Assembly (NCBI GenBank): GCA_040766585.1
Contig: JAXGQE010000004.1
Location: forward strand, 1 to 64,000
From: JAXGQE01 sp040766585
Lineage (GTDB): Bacteria; Bacillota; SLNR01
Direction: 5' to 3'
Length of the DNA: 64,000 nucleotides
Made by a program: the position numbers and the translations under genes. The notes under the pieces are model-generated. The model ran no database searches and was not told the origin of the DNA. It saw only the letters and a program-made list of their open reading frames with translations. Numbering within the stretch: the first letter of the stretch is position 1; each line of letters starts with the position of its first letter. Of this stretch, positions 17,188 through 26,614 are shown one piece after another.

Positions 17188-17639
17188 ACACATCTCTCCT
17201 CTTGAATGTTGTATACGATGGTTTTAGTGTATTATGGATATGAATCAGAAAGCACAGGAGCACTCATAAAGATCGATGAATGGGGACTGAAGATCCAGTA
17301 AACGGTGATTGAATGATGAAACATGACCCTTATTCATATTCTTCTGCCGTGCATGAAATCCTTTTTGGGAGAGCATATACACTGGATCATGAATGCCCTA
17401 TTTGGGGGATGGAATCCTATGCATCAGCCAGACAAGTGGGGGGCTAATTTCTGCTGGTTCTGTTGATTTGTTCAATTAATATTTATACAAATATTCAGAA
17501 AATTGTTGTATAATGAGGATGTAAATATCTATCCATTCTGAATGAAAAGTAATGAGCATTTGAGACAACATGAGCATTGCTCGGATCATCTTTCAGAGGT
17601 ATAGTGTGGCCATTTATTGATTAGAGGAGATGAATTTCC
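17188..17639. other. Intergenic region with subtilisin promoter
   Basis: About 450 bases without a supported gene. A perfect TATAAT at 17509-17514 in AT-rich sequence is a likely -10 for the subtilisin gene; its -35 is poor. No riboswitch core was found. Confidence 0.5.
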
Positions 17640-19631
17640 ATGGTGAGAATTGCTTCCAGAAAAGTACTGATTATATTTTTAATGATGACAATGCTTTTCT
17701 CCATTTCATCTTTTGGATTTGCAGCAAAAGATCCGGCCTCTATGATCAGCAACCAATCTGCTGGAGAGAAACTGGATGTGCTGGTGGGTTTCAACGGGAA
17801 ACCCAATCCTGGACTGGTGCGGGCATTTGGGGGAGAAATTTACGCGGAATATTCTTTGGTGGACACTGTAGCTGCAAAGATGACAGAACCGCAGATGGAA
17901 GCGCTGCGCAAGAATCCATTTATCCGCTACATTGAACCGGATGCACAAGTGCATGCGTTAGGGCAATCGGTTCCCTGGGGGATTAACCGGGTGTTTGGTA
18001 ATGAAGGGAATCGGCTGGCCACATGGGATACCAGCCAGGGAGCAGGAATTGGTGTCGCTGTTCTGGACACCGGTATTGACACAAGCCATGAAGATCTGCG
18101 GGTGGTCGACGGAAGGAGATTCTATATTCAAGGGGTTTTTCTGAGGCAGGATGATCAGTACACAGACGGCAATGGGCATGGGACCCATGTTGCGGGAACC
18201 ATAGCCGCTCTGGACAACGATTTGGGCGTTGTCGGGGTAGCTCCTGCGGTGGATCTGTATGCCGTCAAAGTACTTACAGACAAAGGCAGTGGATCGATCT
18301 CGGCCATTGTGGCCGGAATTGAATGGACCGTGAACCATCCGGACAATATCTCGATTATCAATATGAGCCTGGGCAGCAGCAGCTACTCACAGACTTTTGA
18401 AGATGCCTGCAACGCTGCCTACAACAGTGGGATTCTGGTGGTGGCCTCTGCTGGAAATAGCGGGAATACCGAAGGTACTGGAGACAATGTGGGGTATCCG
18501 GCGCGATACGATTCTGTCATTGCCGTGTCGGCATCCGACAGTGCGGACCAGCGGGCCTATTTTTCCAGCACCGGTCCTGATGTGGAACTGATCGCCCCTG
18601 GACTGGGCATTTACAGTTCAGTTCCCGGCGGCTATGATACCTACAGCGGTACTTCCATGGCTTCTCCCCATGTGGCGGGAGTGGCGGCATTGGTGTGGGC
18701 GGCCAATCCGAAGTTAACCAATGGAGAGCTCCGAGGGATTCTGCAAAACAGTGCAGAGGATCTGGGACTGCCTTCCGAGCATCAAGGGCATGGGCTGGTG
18801 CGGGCGGATCTGGCGATTGGGGTGAATCCCCCGGTATATTATCCGTTATCTCTTCTGGTAAACCCATCGGAAAGTGGAGATGTAACTGGAGGAGGCAGTT
18901 ATGCGGCGGGACAGACTGTGAATATTTCGGCCGCGCCCCGATCCGGTTATGAGTTTTTGAACTGGACAAAAGGAATCGAAATCATCAGCACCCAAGCCAA
19001 TTTTGCTTATACCATGCCGGCTGAGGAAACGGTTCTAATTGCAAACTTTAGAGAAATTACCGGTCCCCTTACCTATGAGCTTACCATGAGTGCAGATCCT
19101 GCTGATGGAGGAACCGCTGTGGATGTAACCGGTGTCGGAAGCTATGCGGAAGGGACCTCGGTTTCTATTCGTGCTGCAGCGGCCAGCGGGTATGAATTTG
19201 TAAGCTGGGAAGCAGAGGCCGGGCAATTTGGGGACGCTTCGAATCCGGAAACTTCGTTTACCATGCCGGCTCAGGATGTGACGGTCACAGCCATTTTCCA
19301 GAGAATAAGTTCCGTGGATACTTTGTATGCAACTGTGACGACCGATAAGTCAGTGTACAAATGGAACACTTGGGTATATATAACCGTGTCCATTCAGGAT
19401 CAAAACCTGCAGGGTGTGGCAGGGGCCACTGTATCGGCGAATGTTATTAATCCCAGCGGAGGCACGGTTGCGACTTTCAGCGGAAGCACGGCTGCGGATG
19501 GGAAAGTTGTTTTCAGCTATCGCATTCCAAACAAAGCGGCAATCGGAGAGTATAGTATCGTGGCAGAAGGGACTCTGGGGGCTTTGAGCTCCGATGTTGC
19601 AGAAGTACAGTTTTCAGTCTCTGGAAAATAA
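17640..19631 (+). CDS. Secreted subtilisin-like serine protease with C-terminal repeat domains
   Basis: A 663-residue exported S8 protease. A signal peptide covers residues 1-28, an I9-type propeptide about 43-104, and the catalytic domain about 112-400 with Asp143 (DTGID), His180 (HGTHVAG), the oxyanion Asn in SAGNSG and Ser338 (GTSMASPH). The C-terminal third has two Listeria-Bacteroides type beta repeats (each with GYEF..W and TMPA), then an immunoglobulin-like domain with AGATVSANV and DGKVVFSYRIP. It should degrade extracellular protein and feed amino-acid fermentation. The repeats probably bind the wall or substrate. No LPXTG anchor is present. A terminator follows. Confidence 0.93.
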   Translation: MVRIASRKVLIIFLMMTMLFSISSFGFAAKDPASMISNQSAGEKLDVLVGFNGKPNPGLVRAFGGEIYAEYSLVDTVAAKMTEPQMEALRKNPFIRYIEPDAQVHALGQSVPWGINRVFGNEGNRLATWDTSQGAGIGVAVLDTGIDTSHEDLRVVDGRRFYIQGVFLRQDDQYTDGNGHGTHVAGTIAALDNDLGVVGVAPAVDLYAVKVLTDKGSGSISAIVAGIEWTVNHPDNISIINMSLGSSSYSQTFEDACNAAYNSGILVVASAGNSGNTEGTGDNVGYPARYDSVIAVSASDSADQRAYFSSTGPDVELIAPGLGIYSSVPGGYDTYSGTSMASPHVAGVAALVWAANPKLTNGELRGILQNSAEDLGLPSEHQGHGLVRADLAIGVNPPVYYPLSLLVNPSESGDVTGGGSYAAGQTVNISAAPRSGYEFLNWTKGIEIISTQANFAYTMPAEETVLIANFREITGPLTYELTMSADPADGGTAVDVTGVGSYAEGTSVSIRAAAASGYEFVSWEAEAGQFGDASNPETSFTMPAQDVTVTAIFQRISSVDTLYATVTTDKSVYKWNTWVYITVSIQDQNLQGVAGATVSANVINPSGGTVATFSGSTAADGKVVFSYRIPNKAAIGEYSIVAEGTLGALSSDVAEVQFSVSGK

Positions 19632-19647
19632 AGGCATGTGCAATAAG

Positions 19648-19683
19648 GAGGGAGATCTAAATTGAGATCCCCCTCTTTTGTTT
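19648..19683 (+). terminator. Terminator of the subtilisin gene
   Basis: Stem GAGGGAGATCT/AGATCCCCCTC with one mismatch, loop of six, then TTTTGTTTT. Confidence 0.85.
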
Positions 19684-19818
19684 TGTGTGCCGGTATGATC
19701 ATTTCTTTTCCCGATCCTTCGATATTTCAGAAAATCATCCAGACACCTGTGGGGGCTTTTTTATGGTCAGAATAGGATCTGCCAATAATACTTTTCAATC
19801 CAAAACCCGTGAGTAAAC

Positions 19819-19846
19819 TTGACTATTGGAATAACAGTGCAATAAT
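19819..19846 (+). promoter_or_regulatory. Promoter of the PII-like/antiporter operon
   Basis: TTGACT (19819-19824), 16-base spacer, AATAAT (19841-19846), about 40 bases before the PII-like start codon. Confidence 0.65.
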
Positions 19847-19884
19847 AAAGAATAAGAGATGAGTTCAACGGGGGTGAAGGATCC

Positions 19885-20229
19885 ATGCAGTTTCTTATGA
19901 TTGTACTCAACAAAGTCGATTTGCTTGAATCTCTTCTTGAGAAGTTGTTTGAATCTGGAGTTTCCGGTGCAACGATCATCAGCAGCACCGGGATGGCCAA
20001 AGAGATTGCAGCCAACCATGGAGATTACCCAATCTTCGGTTCACTGCGCTTCCTGATCAATCTGGACCGGGAAGAAAGCAAAACCATCTTCATGGTACTC
20101 AAAGACGAGCAGGTGGAAGATACCAAAACACTGATACGACAAGTGGTGGGGGATATGACCAAACCCGATACGGCAGTCATGTTTACAATGCCTGTACTTT
20201 CAGTTGAAGGAGTCCATGAACAATCATGA
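19885..20229 (+). CDS. PII-like signalling protein
   Basis: A 114-residue protein with the pattern of a PII-like (GlnB-fold) family: an N-terminal strand with VLNKVD, the block GVSGATIISSTGMA, then FGSLRFLI, TIFMVLKDEQ and a final VVGDMTKP with FTMPV. It lacks a typical long T-loop, so it is not a standard nitrogen regulator. The start codon of the antiporter gene overlaps its stop (ATGA), so the two are translationally coupled. By analogy with other PII-like proteins next to transporters, it probably binds a nucleotide or metabolite and gates the antiporter. That is inference. Confidence 0.72.
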   Translation: MQFLMIVLNKVDLLESLLEKLFESGVSGATIISSTGMAKEIAANHGDYPIFGSLRFLINLDREESKTIFMVLKDEQVEDTKTLIRQVVGDMTKPDTAVMFTMPVLSVEGVHEQS

Positions 20230-21395
20230 AGGTAAATACACTCTTCTATCTCTCACTGTTATTGTTCTCAGGATTATTCTTTGGCCGTATTGTCAAGAAA
20301 ATCAAGCTTCCCAATGTAACCGGATACTTAATCGCCGGTCTTTTGATTGGCCCGTATTTCTTTCGTTTGGTTCCTTCCGGTGTAGTTACGGATTTTGAAT
20401 TGATTTCCGAAATGGCGCTGGCTTTCATTGCGTTTTCCATCGGTGCTGAATTCAAACTCTCATATCTGCGCAAGGTGGGGCTGACACCGGTAATCATTGC
20501 ATTGTTTGCCGCCTTGTCCGTTACGGTGCTGGTTACAGTTATTTTGACAGTTATGGGTTTTGACTTTCAACTGGCACTGCTTTTGGGAGCGATCGGATCA
20601 GCTACTGCCCCGGCAGCCACCATCATGGTTGTTCGGGAATATCGAGCCCATGGCCCGGTAACCGATACGTTGATGAGTGTGGTGGCAATCGATGATGCAA
20701 TTGCCATTATCGCTTTCGGATTTTCCATAGCTGTGGTCAATTCAATGCGTCATCCAGATCAGACATCCGTAATCCTTTCGATCTTGTTGCCAATTGCCGA
20801 AATTATCGGATCCATGATTCTGGGATTCTTTCTGGGTATTATGTTTCGCATTCCTTTTCGCTTTTTCTCAAAAGATACCAATCGACTGAACGCCACATTG
20901 GCTTTCGTATTCCTGGGATCTTCACTGGCATCGATGTTCGATCTGTCCCCATTGCTGCTTTGCATGTGCATGGGTGCCACCGTGATCAACATTATTGATT
21001 CCGGAGAGGAAACCATCAAACTGGTGGATCATGTCACAGAACCGATTTTTCTGATGTTTTTTGTGGTCTCAGGGATGGAGCTGGATTTGTCGGTTCTGCC
21101 CCAGATCGGGTTGATAGGCGTTATGTATGTGCTGCTGAGAATGACTGGAAAAGTGGCAGGAGCTTATCTGGGTGGGGTGGTTATGAAGACTGCTGATACT
21201 GTAAAGCATTTCCTGGGCCCCACTCTGCTCCCGCAAGCAGGGGTAGCGATCGGACTCTCTTTAATAGCTGCCAATGCTGTCCCAGAATACGGACAAACGA
21301 TCCGAGCGGTTATCCTGAGCGGTACCTTTGTATTTGAGTTAATAGGCCCGGTGGCAACGAAGCTTTCACTAAAAAAGGCAGGGGAAATCACATAG
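20226..21395 (+). CDS. CPA2-type cation:proton antiporter
   Basis: A 389-residue polytopic membrane protein with about twelve hydrophobic segments. Family features are GYLIAGLLIGP near residue 35, AFIAFSIGAEF, the unwound-helix block GSATAPAA and the paired acidic residues VAIDDAIA of helix 5 that bind the cation in CPA2 antiporters. There is no cytoplasmic RCK/TrkA-N domain. The coupled PII-like protein may take its regulatory place. It exchanges Na+ or K+ for H+, which fits an organism that also carries a Na+-type ATPase. The GrdE-like gene lies downstream without a clear terminator between. Confidence 0.88.
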   Translation: MKVNTLFYLSLLLFSGLFFGRIVKKIKLPNVTGYLIAGLLIGPYFFRLVPSGVVTDFELISEMALAFIAFSIGAEFKLSYLRKVGLTPVIIALFAALSVTVLVTVILTVMGFDFQLALLLGAIGSATAPAATIMVVREYRAHGPVTDTLMSVVAIDDAIAIIAFGFSIAVVNSMRHPDQTSVILSILLPIAEIIGSMILGFFLGIMFRIPFRFFSKDTNRLNATLAFVFLGSSLASMFDLSPLLLCMCMGATVINIIDSGEETIKLVDHVTEPIFLMFFVVSGMELDLSVLPQIGLIGVMYVLLRMTGKVAGAYLGGVVMKTADTVKHFLGPTLLPQAGVAIGLSLIAANAVPEYGQTIRAVILSGTFVFELIGPVATKLSLKKAGEIT

Positions 21396-21587
21396 ACGTG
21401 GGCTTGGGGAATGTGCAGCCCAATTTGAGGAGGCTAAACTTATGATCAGCCGGCGAAATTGCTGCAGCAAGAAGAACGCGATAGGAATCAGACATTTTCT
21501 GCAGAATACTATGGACAACCAGCGGCATGGGCGTCCATTATTATCTGACAGTCACCGCGGCAGAGCCATGCAAAAGGAGGGTCATAC

Positions 21588-22850
21588 ATGTTTCTTCAAA
21601 AGCACTGGATTGATATTGACCGTGTCGTTTTTGACACGCATACTCATGTGGAAAACCATACCCTACACATCCATAAGGACGAACTGGAGGGGGTATTATC
21701 GGATTCTCGATTCTCAAGGATTGACATTGAATTGGCTAATCCCGGTGAAGACTGCCGGTTGATGAATGTGGGGGATATTGTTCAGCCCGTATATAAGATC
21801 GGCTTGGGAGAGAGCACATTCCCGGGAGTTGTGGATGATATACTGACAGTCGGACAGGGGTCTTCCATTGGGCTGCGGGGTGTGGCGGTGGTAGAGATCC
21901 TGGAGATGGAAGTTCCGCTGGGGACTTTCATTGACATGACCGGTCCGGCGGCTCCCCATACACCGTTTTCCAAAACAATCAATATTGCCATAAACGCCTA
22001 TCCGGCATCCCATACGTCCAAAAACGACTATTTCGATGCCATGAACGGGGCATCCAAGAAGGCAGCTCGTTATTTGGCTGAGGCGGCGAAAGAATGTAAA
22101 CCGGATGAGACGGAAGAATTCTCACTGGACATCGAATTAAAACCCGGTCTTCCCAAGGTGGTGTACATATTCCAGATCTTTTCCCATGCACCCTACACAG
22201 ACACACGGTATTACGGAGATGACTGCACGAAGATGATGCCGTTGGTGATTCATCCCAATGAAGTTTTGGATGGAGCACTGACCAACCGCAATTACTTCCA
22301 GATGACCAACTCGGATCCGACTTTTTCGTACCAGAATCATCCTATGATCCTGGAGCTGTATCGCCGGCACGGTGTGGACATTCATTTCCAAGGAGTGATT
22401 CTGCACAATGCACCTCATGAGCTGACGGATAAGAAAAGAAATGCCATGATGTCTGCCAATTTGGCCCGGTACCATTACCACGCCGATGCGGCTGTGATTA
22501 CCAAAGAAGGCGGCGGTCACCCCCAAATTGATCTGGGCCTGACCTGCGACAACTGTGAGAACCTGGGCATTCAAACAGCCATTTTGATTACTGAATTTCT
22601 CTCTCCAGACAACGCCTCCGATGAATCGGTCCTGTTTACGACTCGAAATGCCAATGCCATGGTTTCATCCAGCTGCCTGGAACTGGTGACGAGTCTGCCT
22701 GTGCAAAGGGTTATCGGGTCCACGCCCATTCCCACATTAACCAATTTGGGGAAAGTGGATCCATATGGGAGCTTTGAACTGACGAACCATAAGTCCAGAG
22801 GAGCCACCAGCCAGCTGGGCGGCACACAATATACATCGCTTAAGTATTAA
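21588..22850 (+). CDS. GrdE-like component B subunit of glycine/sarcosine/betaine reductase family
   Basis: A 420-residue homologue of the GrdE/GrdG/GrdI proprotein. Family blocks are LRGVAVVE, HPNEVLDGAL, QNHPMILELYRRHG, the GGGHPQIDL region and the C-terminal block with VIGST. In glycine reductase this subunit is cleaved at an internal cysteine to make a pyruvoyl group that binds the amino substrate. Here the corresponding segment (about residues 225-262) has no cysteine; Thr240 is near the expected site. The enzyme may therefore be unprocessed or act on another substrate. An AAAAGGAGGG site precedes ATG 21588. The Sec-containing partner follows 18 bases downstream. Confidence 0.8.
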   Translation: MFLQKHWIDIDRVVFDTHTHVENHTLHIHKDELEGVLSDSRFSRIDIELANPGEDCRLMNVGDIVQPVYKIGLGESTFPGVVDDILTVGQGSSIGLRGVAVVEILEMEVPLGTFIDMTGPAAPHTPFSKTINIAINAYPASHTSKNDYFDAMNGASKKAARYLAEAAKECKPDETEEFSLDIELKPGLPKVVYIFQIFSHAPYTDTRYYGDDCTKMMPLVIHPNEVLDGALTNRNYFQMTNSDPTFSYQNHPMILELYRRHGVDIHFQGVILHNAPHELTDKKRNAMMSANLARYHYHADAAVITKEGGGHPQIDLGLTCDNCENLGIQTAILITEFLSPDNASDESVLFTTRNANAMVSSSCLELVTSLPVQRVIGSTPIPTLTNLGKVDPYGSFELTNHKSRGATSQLGGTQYTSLKY

Positions 22851-22868
22851 CATCCAGGGGGGATATCG

Positions 22869-24143
22869 ATGACGGTCAAAGTCGTCCACTATATCAATCA
22901 GTTTTTTGGACAGTACGGCGGTGAAAGTGCCGCAAGCATGGGGATTGAAGTGATGGAAGGAACCATCGGCCCGGGGATCTATCTGCAGGAAGCCTTTGGA
23001 GATGCTGCGGATGTTGTCACTACGGTGATTTGCGGTGATGATTATATCGCTGAGAATCTGGAGAAAGGGACCGATGAGATCACAGCCATTATCGAAAGAT
23101 ACTCGCCGGATCTGCTGATTGCCGGACCTGCATACCAGGCCGGCCGCTATGGGGTGGCCTGCGGGTCCATTTGCAGTGTCGTGCAAAAAAGACTGGGTAT
23201 ACCGGCAGTTACTGCCATGCATCGGGAAAACCCCGGTGTGGATCTCTACAAACGGGATCTATATATTCTTGAAACCGGCAGCCATGCCCGGACCATGAAA
23301 GATGATATTCAAAAAATGGTTGCGTTTGCCTGGAAACTGCTGAATCGTGAAGAAATCGGTCGACCGGCCGAAGAAGGATATTTTGAGCGAGGGCTGATCC
23401 GTAATGTCCCTTCGGATCGAAAATCAACCCAGCGTTTGGTGGATATGCTGCTGGATAAGCTCCATGGTCGCCCCTTTGAAACCGAGGTGATTCTGCCGGT
23501 TCATGATGATGTGGAGCGAGCTCCTTTGCAGAAGGATTTTTCCGAATCCACCATTGTCCTGGTAACGGACGGGGGACTGTATCCAGCGGGCAATCCCGAT
23601 CGGATGCCCTCGGCAAACCCCGACCGCTTTCACGCTTATCCCATTCAGGGCTTGGAGGATCTGAAGGAAGAAGACTGGACGATCTGCCACAATGGCTACG
23701 ATTCATCGTATATTCGGCAGGATCCGGACCGGTTGGTTCCAGTGGATGCCATGCGCCAGCTGGAGAGGGACGGAGTAATTGGCAAACTCCACGATTATTA
23801 TCTGGGCACCACGGGGCTGATTACAACGGTTGAAAACAGCCGTAAAATTGGCAGAGCCATGGCAACATACATTCGGGACCATCAGATTGATGCCGCCATT
23901 TTAACCTCAACCTGAGGAACCAGTACTCGCTGCGGTGCAGTGATTACCAAAGAACTTGAAAGAGCTCGTATTCCAACTGTACAAATCTGCAATATGATTC
24001 CGGTTGCCCACTCGGTGGGTGTTTCTCGCATTGTCCCATCCACCAGCGTGAAGTATCCCATGGGAGCTCCTGAGCTTCCTATGGAAGAAGAAAAGGCGGA
24101 GCGCCTGGCAAGAGCAAAGAAAGCGCTGGCGTGTCTTCCTTGA
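22869..24143 (+). CDS. GrdB-like selenoprotein, component B of glycine/sarcosine/betaine reductase family
   Basis: A 424-residue selenoprotein. Translation runs from ATG 22869 through an in-frame TGA at 23913-23915 (codon 349) to TGA at 24141-24143. The UGA lies in the family active-site block, read here as TST-U-GTSTRCGA, and the sequence after it (VITKELERARIPTVQICNM) is typical GrdB C-terminus. The N-terminus has VHYINQFFGQYGGES and the GPAYQAGRYG block. The Sec would attack the substrate bound as a Schiff base on the GrdE-type partner and release a reduced product to component A. Neither grdA, grdC nor grdD is adjacent, so they must act from elsewhere if the chemistry is the classical one. 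Confidence 0.9.
23926..23943 (+). promoter_or_regulatory. SECIS hairpin of the GrdB-like gene
   Basis: After the UGA (23913-23915) come 12 bases, then a stem CGCTGC/GCAGTG (23928-23942) closed by a three-base GGT loop. The loop G is about 19 nt from the UGA. This matches the position and loop of classic bacterial SECIS elements. Confidence 0.7.
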
Positions 24144-24310
24144 TTGATTATGGACCAGCGTCATAGAATGGTATTCATGGATCCCAGAGGATAATATGAA
24201 CGAGGATGGGTTTGGCCGATCCAGTACGATGAGAGCGGTCTTATTGAATCCTGCGGATACGATCAGGGTGTATAGTTTGTGGATGAGGAATATGAACTAT
24301 GGAGGGCACA

Positions 24311-25309
24311 ATGGATACCATCTATTTTGTAACCGGTGCATCTGGCCATGTGGGAAGCACGGTGGTCGAACAGCTGACTGCTGCAGGGAAGACTGTTCGG
24401 GTGCTGGTGCTGCCATCGGAGACGAATATCCCCGCTCAAACTTCCGTATTTTTTGGAGATGTTCGGGATAAGGAAAGCATGAAGAGATGTTTTGAAAATC
24501 TTTCAGGGCATTCACTTACAGTCATTCACTGCGCCGGAGTTGTCTCCATCTCGTCCGGGTATCATCCGATGGTGTACGATGTGAATGTCAGCGGAACGAA
24601 AAATGTGGTGGATTTGTGTCGCGAATACTCTGTATCCAAACTGGTCTATGTCAGCTCAGTCCACGCCATTCCTGAAAAACCCAAAGGGCAGGTCATTGAA
24701 GAGGTCCGTGATTTTTCCCCCCAAACAGTTACCGGTCATTACGCTAAGACGAAAGCAGAAGCAACAGCCTATGTGCTGGATGCAGCCCAGAAAGGCCTGG
24801 ATGCCACCGTTGTCCATCCTTCCGGGATTATCGGCCCCAACGACTATCCAATCGGACATACCACTTCGCTGATCATTGAATACTGCCGGGGTCGGCTTCC
24901 TATCTGCATGGAAGGAGGATACGATTTTGTGGATGTACGGGATGTGGCAGGCGGGATCATTTCGGCAGCCAGTCAAGGGGAGAAGGGAGACTGCTATATT
25001 TTATCCAACCGATATTTCACAGTCGCTGAAATCCTAGATATGCTCCATGAGATTACCGGCAAACGAAGAATTACGCGGTTTGCACCCCCCTGGATGATCC
25101 GAACAGCAGCACCCCTGACCGAGATGTACTGCCGAATATCCAAGAAAAAACCCATCTTCACACCCTACTCCATCTATACTCTCCAATCCAATGCCTTTTT
25201 TTCACACCAGAAAGCAACCCAGCAGTGGGGATACAGCCCCCGGGACATGAGCGTAACTCTATCGGATACCGTCCAGTGGTTAAAAGAGATGGGCAGGATT
25301 GAAGCATGA
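24311..25309 (+). CDS. NAD-dependent epimerase/dehydratase family protein
   Basis: A 332-residue extended short-chain dehydrogenase. The cofactor motif is TGASGHVG near residue 8, the catalytic Ser/Tyr/Lys are in VYVSSVHA and HYAKTK (YxxxK), and HPSGIIGPND is the usual substrate-loop block. Such enzymes reduce, epimerise or dehydrate sugars or keto compounds. Dihydroflavonol-reductase-like members of similar length are common next to catabolic genes. GGAGGGCACA precedes ATG 24311; an ATG four codons earlier lies on the ribosome site. The substrate is unknown. Confidence 0.85.
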   Translation: MDTIYFVTGASGHVGSTVVEQLTAAGKTVRVLVLPSETNIPAQTSVFFGDVRDKESMKRCFENLSGHSLTVIHCAGVVSISSGYHPMVYDVNVSGTKNVVDLCREYSVSKLVYVSSVHAIPEKPKGQVIEEVRDFSPQTVTGHYAKTKAEATAYVLDAAQKGLDATVVHPSGIIGPNDYPIGHTTSLIIEYCRGRLPICMEGGYDFVDVRDVAGGIISAASQGEKGDCYILSNRYFTVAEILDMLHEITGKRRITRFAPPWMIRTAAPLTEMYCRISKKKPIFTPYSIYTLQSNAFFSHQKATQQWGYSPRDMSVTLSDTVQWLKEMGRIEA

Positions 25310-25420
25310 GAATTCGACCATCTATTTTTATCGGGCCGGGACAGTATGATTGCACGAAGGGTTTTCAAATGTTCAATGACGGGATCTTAGAATCCATGGG
25401 TTAAAAAAGGAGGCAGCCCC

Positions 25421-26413
25421 ATGCAGACCATTCAATTGAAAGAGTATTTGCAGAGTCGAGGATACGGGGAAGAGAAGATCGAAAAAATGATTGAGGCAGT
25501 TATGGAATTCCAGCATTTCTGTCAGGCTCAGGATCCGCCCCGATTACTGGATGAGATTTCAGCAGACATGGTGGAGAAATATATGGAACTGCTGATTGAA
25601 ACCAGCAAGAATGATGTGGAGACCCTCAGGAGTTTGGGTGGATATTTTTATGCAACCCGCCGCCATGATCTGTATATCCAGATGACCAAGTACCTGGGCA
25701 GCGTGGGCGTCATGGACAGCATTCGCCAGCGGATTGGGACCGTGGAAAATGAAGAGATCGCAGGTCAGATTTTCGAGAATCTGGATCCACTGCCTGTTGG
25801 GACAGCGCCTGCGGACATGCCGGTCTATACCCGGCAGGTAATCCGCCGCCTGGAAAATCTTCTACCTCAGGAAAATCTGGAGACTGCACTGGCCGGGAAT
25901 CACCACAGGATCCCAGCTGACGCCCTGTTGGAGGAAAAAGAAAAGTATGAGCAGGCACCGTCTTTGGATGAGTACCTGCAGGACCTTCACCGGCGTAAAG
26001 TAGCTGAACTGCAGCGATTCTGCGATGAAAACAGAATCTGGTATGAGCAGTTCATTACTCAGGAAGTGGTTGATTTTGTTCAAGCCAATCAAGAGATCCT
26101 GTCTGCCGTGCGAACCGATAACTGTCTGTATGTAACTAAAATCCCCTACGATGCTGTGCGGTACATCCAGGAGGAAGACCCTCGGGAAAAAGCCTATTAT
26201 GCTTGCCATTGTCCCTTTGCTCGGGAGTCAATCCGGCAGAATACCGGGACGATTTCTGCCAACTGGTGCTACTGCAGCGGTGGATTTGAAAAGTTCCCAT
26301 TTGAGGTCATTCTGGGAAAAGAGCTGAAAGTGAAGGTGCTTCAGTCTGCATTGAATCTGGATCCGGTATGTCGCTTCGAAATATCGCTGATGGGGATTGA
26401 CTACAAGACATAG
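25421..26413 (+). CDS. Conserved Cys-rich protein, DUF6144-like
   Basis: A 330-residue protein without a recognised catalytic fold. The N-terminal two thirds are helical and acidic. The C-terminal third holds a cluster of cysteines and a histidine: ACHCPFARESI, then NWCYCSGGFEKFPFE and later VCRFEI. The spacing suggests a metal or Fe-S site. It resembles uncharacterised clostridial proteins of DUF6144 type; that family name is from memory. An AAAAAGGAGGC site precedes ATG 25421. It stands between an epimerase and an M20 amidohydrolase on the same strand. Confidence 0.6.
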   Translation: MQTIQLKEYLQSRGYGEEKIEKMIEAVMEFQHFCQAQDPPRLLDEISADMVEKYMELLIETSKNDVETLRSLGGYFYATRRHDLYIQMTKYLGSVGVMDSIRQRIGTVENEEIAGQIFENLDPLPVGTAPADMPVYTRQVIRRLENLLPQENLETALAGNHHRIPADALLEEKEKYEQAPSLDEYLQDLHRRKVAELQRFCDENRIWYEQFITQEVVDFVQANQEILSAVRTDNCLYVTKIPYDAVRYIQEEDPREKAYYACHCPFARESIRQNTGTISANWCYCSGGFEKFPFEVILGKELKVKVLQSALNLDPVCRFEISLMGIDYKT

Positions 26414-26614
26414 ACGACGGTTTGATTTGCTTAACCGTTCCTGTGGGAGTACTGCCAGATTGCACTAATAAATTTGAGTCTTATTGGATGATCTGACTGC
26501 TTTTTTTGCCAAAGTTTTCTTGGATTCCATGACGGACAGAAGAAATCGGATCCAAAAGTGCGATGCACTGGATGATCCGACGATGGATCGACACATTGAT
26601 GGAGGTGATGCACG

